64,000 nucleotides of DNA from Paenibacillus paeoniae. Lineage in GTDB: Bacteria > Bacillota > Bacilli > Paenibacillales > Paenibacillaceae. Each line of letters begins with the position of its first letter. Position 1 is the first letter of the stretch. Under the pieces are notes generated by a model that was not told the origin of the DNA, made no database searches, and saw only the letters and a list, made by a program, of their open reading frames with translations. Made by a program: the position numbers and the translations under genes. Location: assembly GCF_003388735.1 (NCBI RefSeq), contig NZ_QUBQ01000003.1, positions 310,001 to 374,000 on the forward strand, read 5' to 3'. This document shows positions 52,045 to 60,855 of the stretch, piece by piece.

Positions 52045-53157
52045 ATGAGCAGCGCAAGCACCGCCAAAGTGGCGGGAAAACGAATTATTTATATTGATTT
52101 ATTGCGTATTATTTCCATTGTAGCCGTCATCGTGCTGCATATCTCGGCTTCGCTGCTTACCCGTACGAATGATTTCTCGACGACTTCCTGGTGGGTCAGC
52201 AACGTGTTCAATTCGATTTGCCGATTCGCGGTGCCGGTATTCTTCATGATTAGCGGCGCGATGATTCTGCGCTCGGAAGTGAAGTCTTTGAAGGAGTTTT
52301 ATTTGAAAAGGGTGTGGCCGCTCGTCGTAGCCCTGCTTTCCTGGTCGCTCATCTACGGGTTGTTCTATCAATATTATTTGTTGAAGAGCAAGATGAACGC
52401 ACTGGAGTTCGTTATGGACTTCGGCTACAAGCTGCTCACCGATCAGAACTATGTGCATCTCTGGTTTCTCTACGCGATTATCGCGGTGTACATGACCGTG
52501 CCGCTTATCTCCAAATTTGTGAAGGCCTGCAGCGAAAAGGATCTGCGCTATTATTTGCTGCTATGGTTCATCGTGAGTATTTTGTACCGGCTTGTCTCGG
52601 ATATCATTTATCGATTAACAGAGCAGTATTTCTATATTGCCAGTATGAACATTCCGTTTTTTATGGGATATATTGGTTACTTTATACTGGGTTACTACTT
52701 ATTCCACTATGAGTTGCCGACGATATTGAAGCATATTTTGTACAATTTGGGCATCTTATCGTTCGTATTAGCGCCTGTTCTGACATATGGCGTATCGAAG
52801 CTCAGCGGTACGCTGGATGAAATGTTTTACGGCAACTATTCCATTACAAGCTTTCTAATGGCGGTAGGACTCTTCCTATTCTTCAAGGAGAAAGACGCAG
52901 CCATCTCGCGTAAAACCAACGACAAGGTGAGGAAAGTAGTCAGTTCCGTCTCCGGGGCAAGCTTCAGCATCTACTTGATTCATTTGCTGGTGGAGACGAT
53001 GGTTGCGCGCAGTGTAGGAATAGAGGCGTCTTTCATCGAAACGGCGGGAAGTCTGATCTTTAATCTGACGGTTGTATTCGCAATTAGTTACCTTGCGGTC
53101 AAAGTGCTTAATCTGAGTCGTTATGTGACGGCGGTATTATTCGGCGGGAGAGGGTGA
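52045..53157 (+). CDS. membrane acyltransferase 3 family protein
   Basis: 370 residues with about ten membrane segments. The family hallmark is RIIYIDLLRIISIVAVIVLH with the conserved His and Arg near the N-terminus, then FFMISGAMILRS and HLWFLYAIIAVY. These enzymes O-acylate extracellular polysaccharide, as IcaC/OatA-like proteins do. The start is 17 bases after the glycosyltransferase stop and the end overlaps the GH18 start (GTGA). It probably acetylates or succinylates the polymer. Confidence 0.9.
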   Translation: MSSASTAKVAGKRIIYIDLLRIISIVAVIVLHISASLLTRTNDFSTTSWWVSNVFNSICRFAVPVFFMISGAMILRSEVKSLKEFYLKRVWPLVVALLSWSLIYGLFYQYYLLKSKMNALEFVMDFGYKLLTDQNYVHLWFLYAIIAVYMTVPLISKFVKACSEKDLRYYLLLWFIVSILYRLVSDIIYRLTEQYFYIASMNIPFFMGYIGYFILGYYLFHYELPTILKHILYNLGILSFVLAPVLTYGVSKLSGTLDEMFYGNYSITSFLMAVGLFLFFKEKDAAISRKTNDKVRKVVSSVSGASFSIYLIHLLVETMVARSVGIEASFIETAGSLIFNLTVVFAISYLAVKVLNLSRYVTAVLFGGRG

Positions 53158-54320
53158 CGAATCTGAGAGCGAACAAAGCAGTCAAAATCAATGCATGGAC
53201 AAAACTTATTGTCGCAGTCGTATTTATCGGCTTGGCCATCTACTACGTGCAAGGCATCGGCGGGGAAGAGAGGCGTGTTAACACCGTATATATCGAAGCT
53301 TGGCGAGATCCGGCTAATGTGAAGCTGACGGAGAAGGGTGTCGATATCGCCTTTGTTGCCTTTGCGAAGATTGCGGGCACGGACTTGTTTTTTCATGAGG
53401 ATGAGGCGGCTAACGAACAGATAAAAAACAATATCAAACAGTTGAAGGCAAGCAACCCCGGGACCAAGCTGGTCTTAGCGGTCGGCGGTTACGGCGTGGA
53501 CGGCTTCTCCGATGCGTCCATGGATGGTACACGTTACTTGTTCACCCAAAGCATCATTGAATTGGTGAAGGAATTGGATTTGGACGGAGTCGATATCGAT
53601 TGGGAGTTCCCCGCACATGACGGCTGGGGGACGGTGAAAGCAAGTCCCAAGGATACGGTCAATTTCACCAGCTTAATGAGGGAGCTGCGCGAGAAGCTTA
53701 ATCTGCTTCCTCATAAAGGGGACAAGCGGTATATTCTGACGTTCGCAGCGGGTTCGCAGGACTGGTACTTTGACAAGGTGGAGTTGAAGGAAGTTGAGAA
53801 GTACGTCGACTACATTAATGTCATGACCTATGACCTCACGGGCAGATGGTCAGACAAGACAGGCTTCAACGCTAATCTGTATACCGATAGCCAGGAGCAA
53901 TCGCCGCTCAGCATTGACCGGATTATTACGGATTACTTGAAGCATGGCGTGGACAGCAAAAAACTGCTGCTTGGCATACCGGCTTATTCGTATGGCTGGT
54001 CGGGTGTGAAGAAGAAGGATGATGGTTTGTTCCAGACGGGCAAGCCGATTGATATTGTGAAGACGGATCTCAGCTATAAAACCATTGTCGCCGATTATTT
54101 GAACAAGAATGGCTTTCAACGTTATTTTGATGAAGAAGCAAAGGCGGCGTATCTCTATGACGGCGATACGTTCATCAGCTACGAGGATCCGGAAGCATTG
54201 AAAGCGAAGATTAATTACATTAAAAAGAAGAATTTAGCCGGTGCAATGGTATGGGAGTATGCCCAGGACGCGGAGAACGGCATTATTCAATATTTGACGG
54301 ATAACCTGAACAAAGACTGA
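53154..54320 (+). CDS. membrane-anchored family-18 glycoside hydrolase
   Basis: 388 residues from a GTG overlapping the acyltransferase stop. One N-terminal membrane anchor (KLIVAVVFIGLAIYYVQG) is followed by an extracellular GH18 barrel. The catalytic DxxDxDxE motif is intact in LDLDGVDIDWEFP, and the substrate-binding strands INVMTYDLTGRW and AGAMVWEYAQD are present. GH18 enzymes cut beta-1,4 N-acetylglucosamine polymers. Placement behind a polysaccharide synthase suggests trimming or release of the polymer, comparable in role to the hydrolase half of PgaB. Confidence 0.9.
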   Translation: MTNLRANKAVKINAWTKLIVAVVFIGLAIYYVQGIGGEERRVNTVYIEAWRDPANVKLTEKGVDIAFVAFAKIAGTDLFFHEDEAANEQIKNNIKQLKASNPGTKLVLAVGGYGVDGFSDASMDGTRYLFTQSIIELVKELDLDGVDIDWEFPAHDGWGTVKASPKDTVNFTSLMRELREKLNLLPHKGDKRYILTFAAGSQDWYFDKVELKEVEKYVDYINVMTYDLTGRWSDKTGFNANLYTDSQEQSPLSIDRIITDYLKHGVDSKKLLLGIPAYSYGWSGVKKKDDGLFQTGKPIDIVKTDLSYKTIVADYLNKNGFQRYFDEEAKAAYLYDGDTFISYEDPEALKAKINYIKKKNLAGAMVWEYAQDAENGIIQYLTDNLNKD

Positions 54321-54448
54321 CCTTTCCGGTATGCTGCCGGGTAAGGGAGGGCTGGTCTTATTTTCAGCGATTGTCGGACATGATCTACCCATACGCCTCT
54401 CTTAATCTTGCATATGATGAAGTAAGCATGATAGAGAGGAGGATCTAC

Positions 54449-54859
54449 ATGTCCACAAAAGCAGAAGTTAGTGGTTTGAGGAATGGCAGAGGGGTTGCCG
54501 GAGTATCTACAGGGCGCCGCAGACATCACCGGAAGCATCATCACAGACATGATGATTTTGCAGTGGAAGGCATTCAAGACATGGGGGCTGATTTAAGCAG
54601 ATCATTCGCCAAGCTGCGGAAGCGCTGCAAAGCCCGCAGACTGGTTGCTGCCATTCGCCATTGTGATCGCAGAGCTGTCAACGAAATATTTGACTGGAGA
54701 TGCCGGGAGATTTGTTTCTTTCGCAAACCTGGATTTGATTGTGTGAAGATCAGCTGTTGCTTTGGACGAGGCTCCGCATTCGTCACTTTTGATATTTGTG
54801 TAAGAAGCTTACATCGTTGTCACGGTTACGGTAATCGAGGCGGCTACGGTTTCTATTAA
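54449..54859 (+). CDS. His/Arg/Cys-rich small protein
   Basis: 136 residues from ATG 54449, with GAGGAGGA at 54435-54442. The longer open frame to 54371 lacks a ribosome binding site. A basic cluster RRRHHRKHHHRHDD stands near residue 25. A Cys-rich second half follows (IRHCDRRAVNEIF, DWRCREICFFRKPG, VKISCCFGRGSAF, CHGYGNRGGYGFY). No signal peptide is seen. Composition resembles spore-coat proteins, but I recognise no family. It ends at a strong terminator. Confidence 0.65.
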   Translation: MSTKAEVSGLRNGRGVAGVSTGRRRHHRKHHHRHDDFAVEGIQDMGADLSRSFAKLRKRCKARRLVAAIRHCDRRAVNEIFDWRCREICFFRKPGFDCVKISCCFGRGSAFVTFDICVRSLHRCHGYGNRGGYGFY

Positions 54860-54885
54860 TTCGCGGGACTTCTTATCAATGCGAG

Positions 54886-54918
54886 AAGCCCGGTCTGCAT
54901 GGAGCAGACCGGGCTTTT
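54886..54918. terminator. strong bidirectional terminator
   Basis: The 13-bp perfect stem AAGCCCGGTCTGC/GCAGACCGGGCTT is followed by T residues. It lies between convergent genes. Confidence 0.88.
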
Positions 54919-54928
54919 CACGGTTTTG

Positions 54929-55576
54929 TCAGGTTAGCTTGGCTAACTGGTTCATAACATCAATATAGTAGGTAGTCTCTCGCGGCACGAACTCGCTCGC
55001 ACGGATGACGCAGATGTCAGGCGCGAGACGGTAGCCCCCCGTTGCAGGATCTTCGTTCAACCTCATGCCTCTGACTGACAATTCGTCTACTGATCCCTCC
55101 AGTAGTCTAATCATATCAGCAATAGTAGCTTCATAGACGCCGACCACTTCCTCAGGCTGCAGGCGAAACGCTGCCAGCGGCAACTCGCATACAAGCGCGA
55201 ATACGTCGCTAACCTCCCGGTCGATGATCGTCATTCCGCGCACTATGCCTTCTGCTTCCTCACGGATTTGTCCAAGTGGGACAAGCTCGTCGAACTCGGC
55301 CTGGATGCCGAGTTCTTCCTCTAGTTCGCGGACGGCGTCCCGGATCGTCTCGCCGGCCGTCAGATGGCCGGCCGCAGTAGTATCGAAGCTGCCCGGATTG
55401 GTATCCTTGCTAAGCTGACGTTGTTGGAACACGACATATGGATGTCCTTCGATTCGTCTTGTCAGCCAGCAGTGGAACGACCGATGCCAATACCCGTGCT
55501 TGTGGGTGTCGGAGCGGGTCGCCGTACCGATGGGATTCATCGCTTCATCATAGATATCGAATCGTTCCTCAGCCAT
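54929..55576 (-). CDS. Nudix hydrolase, isopentenyl-diphosphate-isomerase-like
   Basis: 215 residues. The Nudix box is intact: [20 protein letters not shown] then GI (G-x5-E-x7-RE-x2-EE-xGI). The N-terminal [20 protein letters not shown] with WHRSFHCWL is typical of the YfcD/IDI-like subgroup. Its start overlaps the mscL stop by eight bases, so the two are co-transcribed. The substrate cannot be assigned. Confidence 0.88.
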   Translation of the reverse strand: MAEERFDIYDEAMNPIGTATRSDTHKHGYWHRSFHCWLTRRIEGHPYVVFQQRQLSKDTNPGSFDTTAAGHLTAGETIRDAVRELEEELGIQAEFDELVPLGQIREEAEGIVRGMTIIDREVSDVFALVCELPLAAFRLQPEEVVGVYEATIADMIRLLEGSVDELSVRGMRLNEDPATGGYRLAPDICVIRASEFVPRETTYYIDVMNQLAKLT

Positions 55577-56027
55577 TAGCTGCGGTCTCTAACTGCGAAG
55601 TGCAATGCTTGCAGCGGGTAGCCTTCACAGGCACCTGGGACATGCAGTACGGGCACTCCTTTTCTGTTGGCTCTGCTTTGGCTGCAGGGGGAGCTTCCTT
55701 CTTGCGGCGCAGCGCATTAATCCCTTTGACCAACAGAAAGATACAGAATGCAACGATCATGAAGTCGAGGATAGTATTAATGAATTCTCCGTATCGAATA
55801 ACAGCCGGGGCGGCATCGCCAGCTGTTTCTTTGCCGAGTGTAATCTGCAAATCTCGGAAATCCACTTCTCCGAGTAGGTATCCGATAGGAGGCATAATCA
55901 TGTCGTTCACCAGGGAGGTGACGATCTTCCCGAACGCGCCCCCGATAATGACACCTACCGCAAGGTCCACGACATTGCCCCGCATCGCAAATTCTTTAAA
56001 TTCGTTCACAAACTTCACGTTCATCAT
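55569..56027 (-). CDS. mscL: large-conductance mechanosensitive channel with zinc-ribbon tail
   Basis: 152 residues, ATG after CGGAGGA. MscL features are [20 protein letters not shown] and [20 protein letters not shown] (TM1), the periplasmic-side loop, then TM2 ([19 protein letters not shown]) and the amphipathic NALRRKKE. The last 30 residues form a CxxC-CxxC zinc-ribbon motif ([20 protein letters not shown]) not present in canonical MscL. The channel relieves turgor on hypo-osmotic shock. The ribbon may add a binding or regulatory function. Overlaps the Nudix gene. Confidence 0.95.
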   Translation of the reverse strand: MMNVKFVNEFKEFAMRGNVVDLAVGVIIGGAFGKIVTSLVNDMIMPPIGYLLGEVDFRDLQITLGKETAGDAAPAVIRYGEFINTILDFMIVAFCIFLLVKGINALRRKKEAPPAAKAEPTEKECPYCMSQVPVKATRCKHCTSQLETAANG

Positions 56028-56234
56028 TCCTCCGTTTTTTTCTCAAATCCCTATTAACTCTAGTATGAACCAAATCTAGCATTGCTAATCCGGAATATCA
56101 AGACCTAACCATGAAGGACGAACGCCCTATTTCAACAAAAAGCGTCAGGATATCCTCGAAAGAAAAAGGATATTTTGGTAATTTGTCGAACTCACTTAAG
56201 ATGTAACCTATTCAGTAGCAGAGGAGGAGCGCAA

Positions 56235-58016
56235 GTGAGCCATCCTATTTTGTACGGCAACCCTTACTATTTGCTGCTATCTCTTTCGATCATGTGTTTT
56301 GCCTCCTTTACGATGATGAGTATGATTGACCATATGAAGCCGCAAGCGGAGCGTCAGTCTGTGTATTGGATGCTGGGTGCGGCGTTAGTATTCAGTCTGG
56401 GGTTATGGACGATGCATGTCGTATCCATGATGGCCTCCGACTATATACTGGTCGTAGACTGGAGCATGATTGCGACATTCGGCGCATGCGTGGCTTCTAC
56501 ATTCGCGGCCTTGTACATTGTATTTCATCGTGCCGATATTTCGCGGTTCTGTGAAGGGATTGCGGCCTTCGTGCTTGCCTGTTCCGCTATGCTGCTCCAT
56601 TATCTGTCCATTCTTTCAAACTCCATTCAAGCTTATTCGATTCATTATGGCTGGTTTGCGCTTTCCTTCGTTATCAGCTTCGCCGGTTCGTATACTGCCA
56701 TCCTCTTGCTCAAAAAGAAACCTGCTTCCTATAAACTTATCAATGGCATCGTGCTCGGAATTTCCAGTATGGGCATGCATCAGATTGGCATGCATGCGAT
56801 GACAATTCAATATCGACATCTTATGACGATGGAGCGATTCAACGAATATTTGCTGTTGCTTGCGTTCATTCTTTGCATGACTACGCTTCTTATTATTAGC
56901 TTCAGCTTGACGACATGGTTCAATATTAAGAAGTTTTCGGTCATTCACGGACGGTATAAGCTGCTGGTCGAGAACTCGTTGGATACCATCGCGCTGATTA
57001 AGGATGACAAGTGGGAGTATATGAACCCATCCGGACTTGCGTTGTTCGAGGCGAGACATGAACGGGAACTGATTGGTGTCAGTGTGTATGAAATGCTGGA
57101 GTCGAATCACCATGCCGATATCGCAGAATGGATGGATGCGGAGCTTCCAGCAGACGGAGCCCCCGCTCTGACGACCGAGCTCAGATGGAGAACGCTGCGA
57201 GGCAGACTCATTCATACGGAGATGGTGCGAGTTCGCGCTTCCTTCTATGGCGCGCCAGTTGAGCAAGTTATTATTCGGGACATCTCAGAGAGGAAGAAGA
57301 ATGAGGAACTGCTTATCAAAGCTGAGAAGCTATCCATTGCGGGACAACTGGCGGCTGGAATTGCCCATGAAATTCGGAATCCGCTCACTTCTCTGAAAGG
57401 GTTCATGCAGCTTCTCTCATCGGGCCGGATTCATAATAGCCATTACTACACCATTATGAAATCCGATCTGATCCAAATTGAGACCATTATCAGTGAACTG
57501 CTAATGTTGTCCAAGCCTCAAGTGTATGAGTACGCGCATATCGATCTTAGAGGGCTGCTTATGGAGGCGATCTCCAGCTTGAGAGCGCATGCGGATATGT
57601 ATCGGGTCAAATTGGAGTACGGACAGGTCCAGCATCCAATATGGGTAATGGGGGTTCAGAGCCAATTGAAGCAAGTGTTCATTAATGTCATTAAAAATGC
57701 GATTGAATCGATGCAAGACGGCGGCACCGTTCGTGTAGACGTAGGCGTAAGCGATCGGGGAATGAACATTATCCGTATTCGCGATGAAGGGTCAGGCATC
57801 TCGAAGGAACAGCTGGCGAACATGGGACAGCCCTTCTATACAACCAAAGAAAAGGGAACGGGCCTCGGCCTCATGGTCTCCTACAAAATAATCGATAATC
57901 ATGAAGGCTTTATCACTGCTGATAGCGAGCTGGGGATTGGAACGACCTTCACCATCCGACTGCCCCAGCGTTGTCCGGCAACAGGCAAGCTGGAGCTACT
58001 CAATCGTCATGCATAA
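56235..58016 (+). CDS. MHYT-domain PAS sensor histidine kinase
   Basis: 593 residues from GTG 56235, with GAGGAGGAG just upstream. The open frame from 56175 has no such site. The N-terminus has about seven membrane segments with MHYT-like motifs (GLWTMHVVSMMAS, GMHQIGMHAM). A PAS domain follows (YKLLVENSLDTIALI), then HisKA with AGIAHEIRNPLTSLKGFMQL and a HATPase with VIKNAIESM, DEGSGI and GTGLGL. This resembles orphan sporulation-type kinases of Bacillales. No regulator is adjacent. A TTGTCGAA sequence matching the Spo0A box lies at 56183-56190. Confidence 0.9.
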   Translation: MSHPILYGNPYYLLLSLSIMCFASFTMMSMIDHMKPQAERQSVYWMLGAALVFSLGLWTMHVVSMMASDYILVVDWSMIATFGACVASTFAALYIVFHRADISRFCEGIAAFVLACSAMLLHYLSILSNSIQAYSIHYGWFALSFVISFAGSYTAILLLKKKPASYKLINGIVLGISSMGMHQIGMHAMTIQYRHLMTMERFNEYLLLLAFILCMTTLLIISFSLTTWFNIKKFSVIHGRYKLLVENSLDTIALIKDDKWEYMNPSGLALFEARHERELIGVSVYEMLESNHHADIAEWMDAELPADGAPALTTELRWRTLRGRLIHTEMVRVRASFYGAPVEQVIIRDISERKKNEELLIKAEKLSIAGQLAAGIAHEIRNPLTSLKGFMQLLSSGRIHNSHYYTIMKSDLIQIETIISELLMLSKPQVYEYAHIDLRGLLMEAISSLRAHADMYRVKLEYGQVQHPIWVMGVQSQLKQVFINVIKNAIESMQDGGTVRVDVGVSDRGMNIIRIRDEGSGISKEQLANMGQPFYTTKEKGTGLGLMVSYKIIDNHEGFITADSELGIGTTFTIRLPQRCPATGKLELLNRHA

Positions 58017-58115
58017 GTTGCAATCACCCGTCATTACGTGGTATATCTCTAGTATACAAACATACGTTCCTAAGGGGTAGAAGGTGTTCTATCCTTTTGA
58101 TGAAGGAGATTAGAG

Positions 58116-59234
58116 ATGGCAGAACCGCTAAAGTTGATGTATGACGGTGAATTCCTGGAGCAGTTCGGGACAAGAGTGAAGGAAGCCTGGCAGCCGTTCG
58201 ATGTGCAGCGCTTTCTGAATGAGGCAAGAAGAGAGGATTGGGCGGAGCTGGAGTTGAAGCCCCGTATTCGCAGAATTGCCGAGGCGCTGGGAGCTGTATT
58301 GCCAAGCGACTATCCCGAAGCGCTTGATGTGCTGTATCGAATAGATGCGGATTGCGTAGGTTTTCCTTATCTGTTCTTCCCTGACTTTGTAGAGGTATAC
58401 GGAAGAAGGGAGGAGCACTGTGAGCGGTCCATGGAGGCACTCGCCAGGTTCACTAGGCGCTCCAGCGCGGAATTTGCTGTAAGACCGTTTATTATGGAGC
58501 ATCCGGAGCGAATGATTCCACAATTGCTGGAATGGGCCGATGATTCGGACGAGCATGTCCGGAGACTTGCGAGTGAAGGCTCGAGGCCAAGACTTCCCTG
58601 GGGGCAAGCCATTGAGATGTTCAAGAAGGACCCTTCACCAATGATACCGCTCTTAGAGAAGCTGAAGAGGGATCCTTCCTTGTATGTGCGCAAAAGTGTC
58701 GCCAATCATTTGAACGATATCGCCAAGGATCATCCCGAGCTTGTCTTGTCTGTTGCCGAGAAGTGGTTGGGGCAGCATGAGTGGACGGACTGGATTGTCA
58801 GACATGCTTGCCGTACGTTAGTGAAGCGCGCCGATCCGCGAGCTATGGCTCTATTCGGATATGCTGCTCATGATGAATCTGCTGCTTCATTGGTGCAAGC
58901 TGCGGATTTGACTCTATCCGACTCTAATATTTCCATTGGTGAAGAAGTGCTGCTGCATTACCGCATTCAGTTCAAAGATGACGGCTCTTCGGGGCGATTC
59001 AAGCTCCGGGTGGAATATGGCATTGCATTTGTGAAGTCAGCTGGCAAAACCTCGCTGAAGCGATTCCTGTTGTCGGATCGCGAATTCAGTCCAGGCGAGG
59101 TTATTGAACATACGAGAGTGCATCGATTTGCAGATTTGACAACACGTAAGCATTACCCTGGCACGCATGTCGTCACGTTATGGGTGAATGGCATAGAGAC
59201 AGCCAGAACGGAGCTTGAGCTTCGTTCCGAATAG
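58116..59234 (+). CDS. DNA alkylation repair glycosylase, AlkC-like
   Basis: 372 residues, ATG after AAGGAGATTAG. The HEAT-like helical body contains the AlkC signature stretch RPFIMEHPERMIPQLLEWA, DDSDEHVRRLASEGSRPRLP and WGQAIEMF. From about residue 265 a beta-rich Ig-like domain follows (LTLSDSNISIGEEVLLHYRI, FKLRVEYGIAFVKSAG). AlkC glycosylases excise 3-methyladenine and related lesions, and some have such an Ig-like C-terminus that contacts DNA. Single gene followed by an inverted repeat. Confidence 0.87.
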   Translation: MAEPLKLMYDGEFLEQFGTRVKEAWQPFDVQRFLNEARREDWAELELKPRIRRIAEALGAVLPSDYPEALDVLYRIDADCVGFPYLFFPDFVEVYGRREEHCERSMEALARFTRRSSAEFAVRPFIMEHPERMIPQLLEWADDSDEHVRRLASEGSRPRLPWGQAIEMFKKDPSPMIPLLEKLKRDPSLYVRKSVANHLNDIAKDHPELVLSVAEKWLGQHEWTDWIVRHACRTLVKRADPRAMALFGYAAHDESAASLVQAADLTLSDSNISIGEEVLLHYRIQFKDDGSSGRFKLRVEYGIAFVKSAGKTSLKRFLLSDREFSPGEVIEHTRVHRFADLTTRKHYPGTHVVTLWVNGIETARTELELRSE

Positions 59235-59241
59235 CAAGAGA

Positions 59242-59285
59242 AGGACGGGAGCGGCCTGGCGTATAAGCCTGGCTTCTCCCGTCCT
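59242..59285 (+). terminator. hairpin after the AlkC-like gene
   Basis: AGGACGGGAG (59242-59251) pairs with CTCCCGTCCT (59276-59285). No T run follows, so termination strength is uncertain. Confidence 0.5.
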
Positions 59286-59313
59286 GTCATGTTCGTATGG
59301 ATAGATGGCGCGA

Positions 59314-59610
59314 TCAGTCTTTATCCTTGTTGCTTGTCGTATGACGTCTTGGATGCTGCATGTGAGCCTCCGGATTGTCATCGTCATCATGAGGAGTAAG
59401 TCTTGGATCTGTTCGACCTTCATGATGGTTATCGAACTCCAGCTCCACCTGTCTCCACTCTGTCGTTCCTAGCATGGGATCGGCAGGGAAGATATCTCCA
59501 CGCTCCAGCTTCTCGTCACGTCCCCACTCATTGCGGTACACGCCGTCCGCTTCCACCGGTTCGCCGGAAATCGGCTCCATCCGTTGGTCTTCATGAGAGT
59601 TGTTGCTCAT
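59314..59610 (-). CDS. small acidic hypothetical protein
   Basis: 98 residues, ATG after AAGGAGGATAAAGGC. It is highly hydrophilic: EADGVYRNEWGRDEKLERGD, then IFPADPMLGTTEWRQVELEF and a tail rich in Asp, His and Arg. No membrane or signal segment. I recognise no domain, and a stress or spore role is only a guess from composition. The next small gene lies upstream on the same strand. Confidence 0.65.
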   Translation of the reverse strand: MSNNSHEDQRMEPISGEPVEADGVYRNEWGRDEKLERGDIFPADPMLGTTEWRQVELEFDNHHEGRTDPRLTPHDDDDNPEAHMQHPRRHTTSNKDKD

Positions 59611-59645
59611 ATGCCTTTATCCTCCTTAGGCTGTCTTCGAGAAGC

Positions 59646-59789
59646 TTATAGGCCGTGCTTGGGCACAGCCGCACGATCTGCTTCCGATTGCAGCTCGCTG
59701 GCTTGTTCTTTGCTTGTCTTGTTGCGATCAGCGAGCGACTGGGCTTTGCTTGCGGCTTTTTGTCGATCGGATGGATGCTTGCCGGACAT
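59646..59789 (-). CDS. 47-residue hydrophilic protein
   Basis: ATG 59789 is preceded by AAAGGAG at the right distance. The product reads MSGKHPSDRQKAASKAQSLA then DRNKTSKEQASELQSEADRA and ends AVPKHGL before TAA at 59646. It is Lys, Ala and Ser rich, with composition like small acid-soluble or other stress proteins. The family is not recognised. Confidence 0.6.
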   Translation of the reverse strand: MSGKHPSDRQKAASKAQSLADRNKTSKEQASELQSEADRAAVPKHGL

Positions 59790-59876
59790 AGGCTATCGCT
59801 CCTTTGCAGGAATATGATCTTGTAATGAGGAAGATCAGCATTAGTGTGCCACAGGAGGAAGGAAGATATGAGTTCG

Positions 59877-60242
59877 TTACAACAATCGAAGCTCGCAAGA
59901 AGGGCAGGTGACATCACGTTCGGTAACTTCCTCACCGCAGCCGGGACAAGGCTCGCGATAAGTGGCTAGTGGCGTTCCGTTCTGTGTGGAGGAGGAAGCG
60001 GGTGTCTCATCTTGTCCATTTCGCAGATGAGCGGGATTTCCGAAGATGGCTTCCACCATGCCGCGGATCGTCTTGAAGTTATCGGAGTCATCCGACATCA
60101 CTCGAATGACAAGAAACATGGCTCCCAGCAGTCCGCATGCAAGAATTAATACAAGTGCTGTTGCTCCAATGTTTAACCAGAGGGACAAAGGGGGGAGAGC
60201 TGCGTAAGGACTCCATAAGATCAAGTTTTGCATCGCACTCAC
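59877..60242 (-). CDS. single-span membrane protein with zinc-ribbon tail
   Basis: 121 residues from GTG 60242 (or ATG 60233, which also has AGGTGA upstream). One membrane segment (IGATALVLILACGLLGAMFL) near residues 26-46 is followed by a soluble linker and a C-terminal zinc ribbon, CPGCGEEVTERDVTCPSC. The gene starts right after the VTT-domain gene stop, so it is translationally coupled. The function is unknown. Confidence 0.75.
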   Translation of the reverse strand: MSAMQNLILWSPYAALPPLSLWLNIGATALVLILACGLLGAMFLVIRVMSDDSDNFKTIRGMVEAIFGNPAHLRNGQDETPASSSTQNGTPLATYREPCPGCGEEVTERDVTCPSCELRLL

Positions 60243-60243
60243 C

Positions 60244-60855
60244 TCACCCGTTCACCTGATAGCGTTTCTCCAGCGTCTTCCCTCCGAACCACATTACAAG
60301 TACAGCCGTAATGGAAACGAAGATACGCCAAGGCTCATTCACCAAATTGGTAATATCAAAACTGATGAGCGAAATGACAAAGATCATGACTGCCTTGCCC
60401 ATCAGGGTTGCCAGCAGAAAGGTGTGAAAGGGAACCTTGCTAAGGCCCGATACGACCGTAATGACGACAGATGGCGTAAAGGGAAAGCAGGCGAGCAGGA
60501 ACAAAGGGGTGAAGCCTCGCTTCTCTATCCAATTGAAGAATCGTTCCGACTTCGGAAATCTCCGCATCAGCTTCGTCTTTACGTTGCGTCCGAGCGCGCG
60601 GCATAGGAGGAAGACGCATATCGCACCACCAGTCACACCAATCCAGGAGAACAGAAATCCAAGACCCAGTCCGTAAATGTTCACATTAGCCGCAATAATA
60701 AGAATAAGCGGCAAGAAGGGAAGGAACGATTCAACGAATGGCAGCAGTATGCCAGGCAGCGGACCGAACTGCGAATAGCTCTCCAGCGTTTGCTGAATAT
60801 GAGCAATGTCCATATTTTTCAAGTCATTTATCCAGTCCTGCCAATTGCTCATCAA
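60244..60855 (-). CDS. VTT-domain (TVP38/TMEM64/DedA-like) membrane protein
   Basis: 203 residues with about five membrane segments. The SNARE-associated/VTT motif is visible in SWIGVTGGAICVFLLCRALG and the segment KRGFTPLFLLACFPFTPSVV. Members act in lipid transport and envelope integrity. It is packed without gap between the MFS gene and the zinc-ribbon gene, so it is probably in an operon with both. Confidence 0.88.
   Translation of the reverse strand: MMSNWQDWINDLKNMDIAHIQQTLESYSQFGPLPGILLPFVESFLPFLPLILIIAANVNIYGLGLGFLFSWIGVTGGAICVFLLCRALGRNVKTKLMRRFPKSERFFNWIEKRGFTPLFLLACFPFTPSVVITVVSGLSKVPFHTFLLATLMGKAVMIFVISLISFDITNLVNEPWRIFVSITAVLVMWFGGKTLEKRYQVNG

Noticed and set aside
58072..58097. 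Hairpin AAGGGGTAGAA / TTCTATCCTT before the AlkC-like gene
   Set aside because: The stem depends on two G-U pairs and its T residues are part of the stem, so it is too weak to call a terminator.
59591..59935. Minus-strand 114-codon frame overlapping the small genes
   Set aside because: It runs in a different frame over the 47-residue gene and lacks a ribosome binding site.
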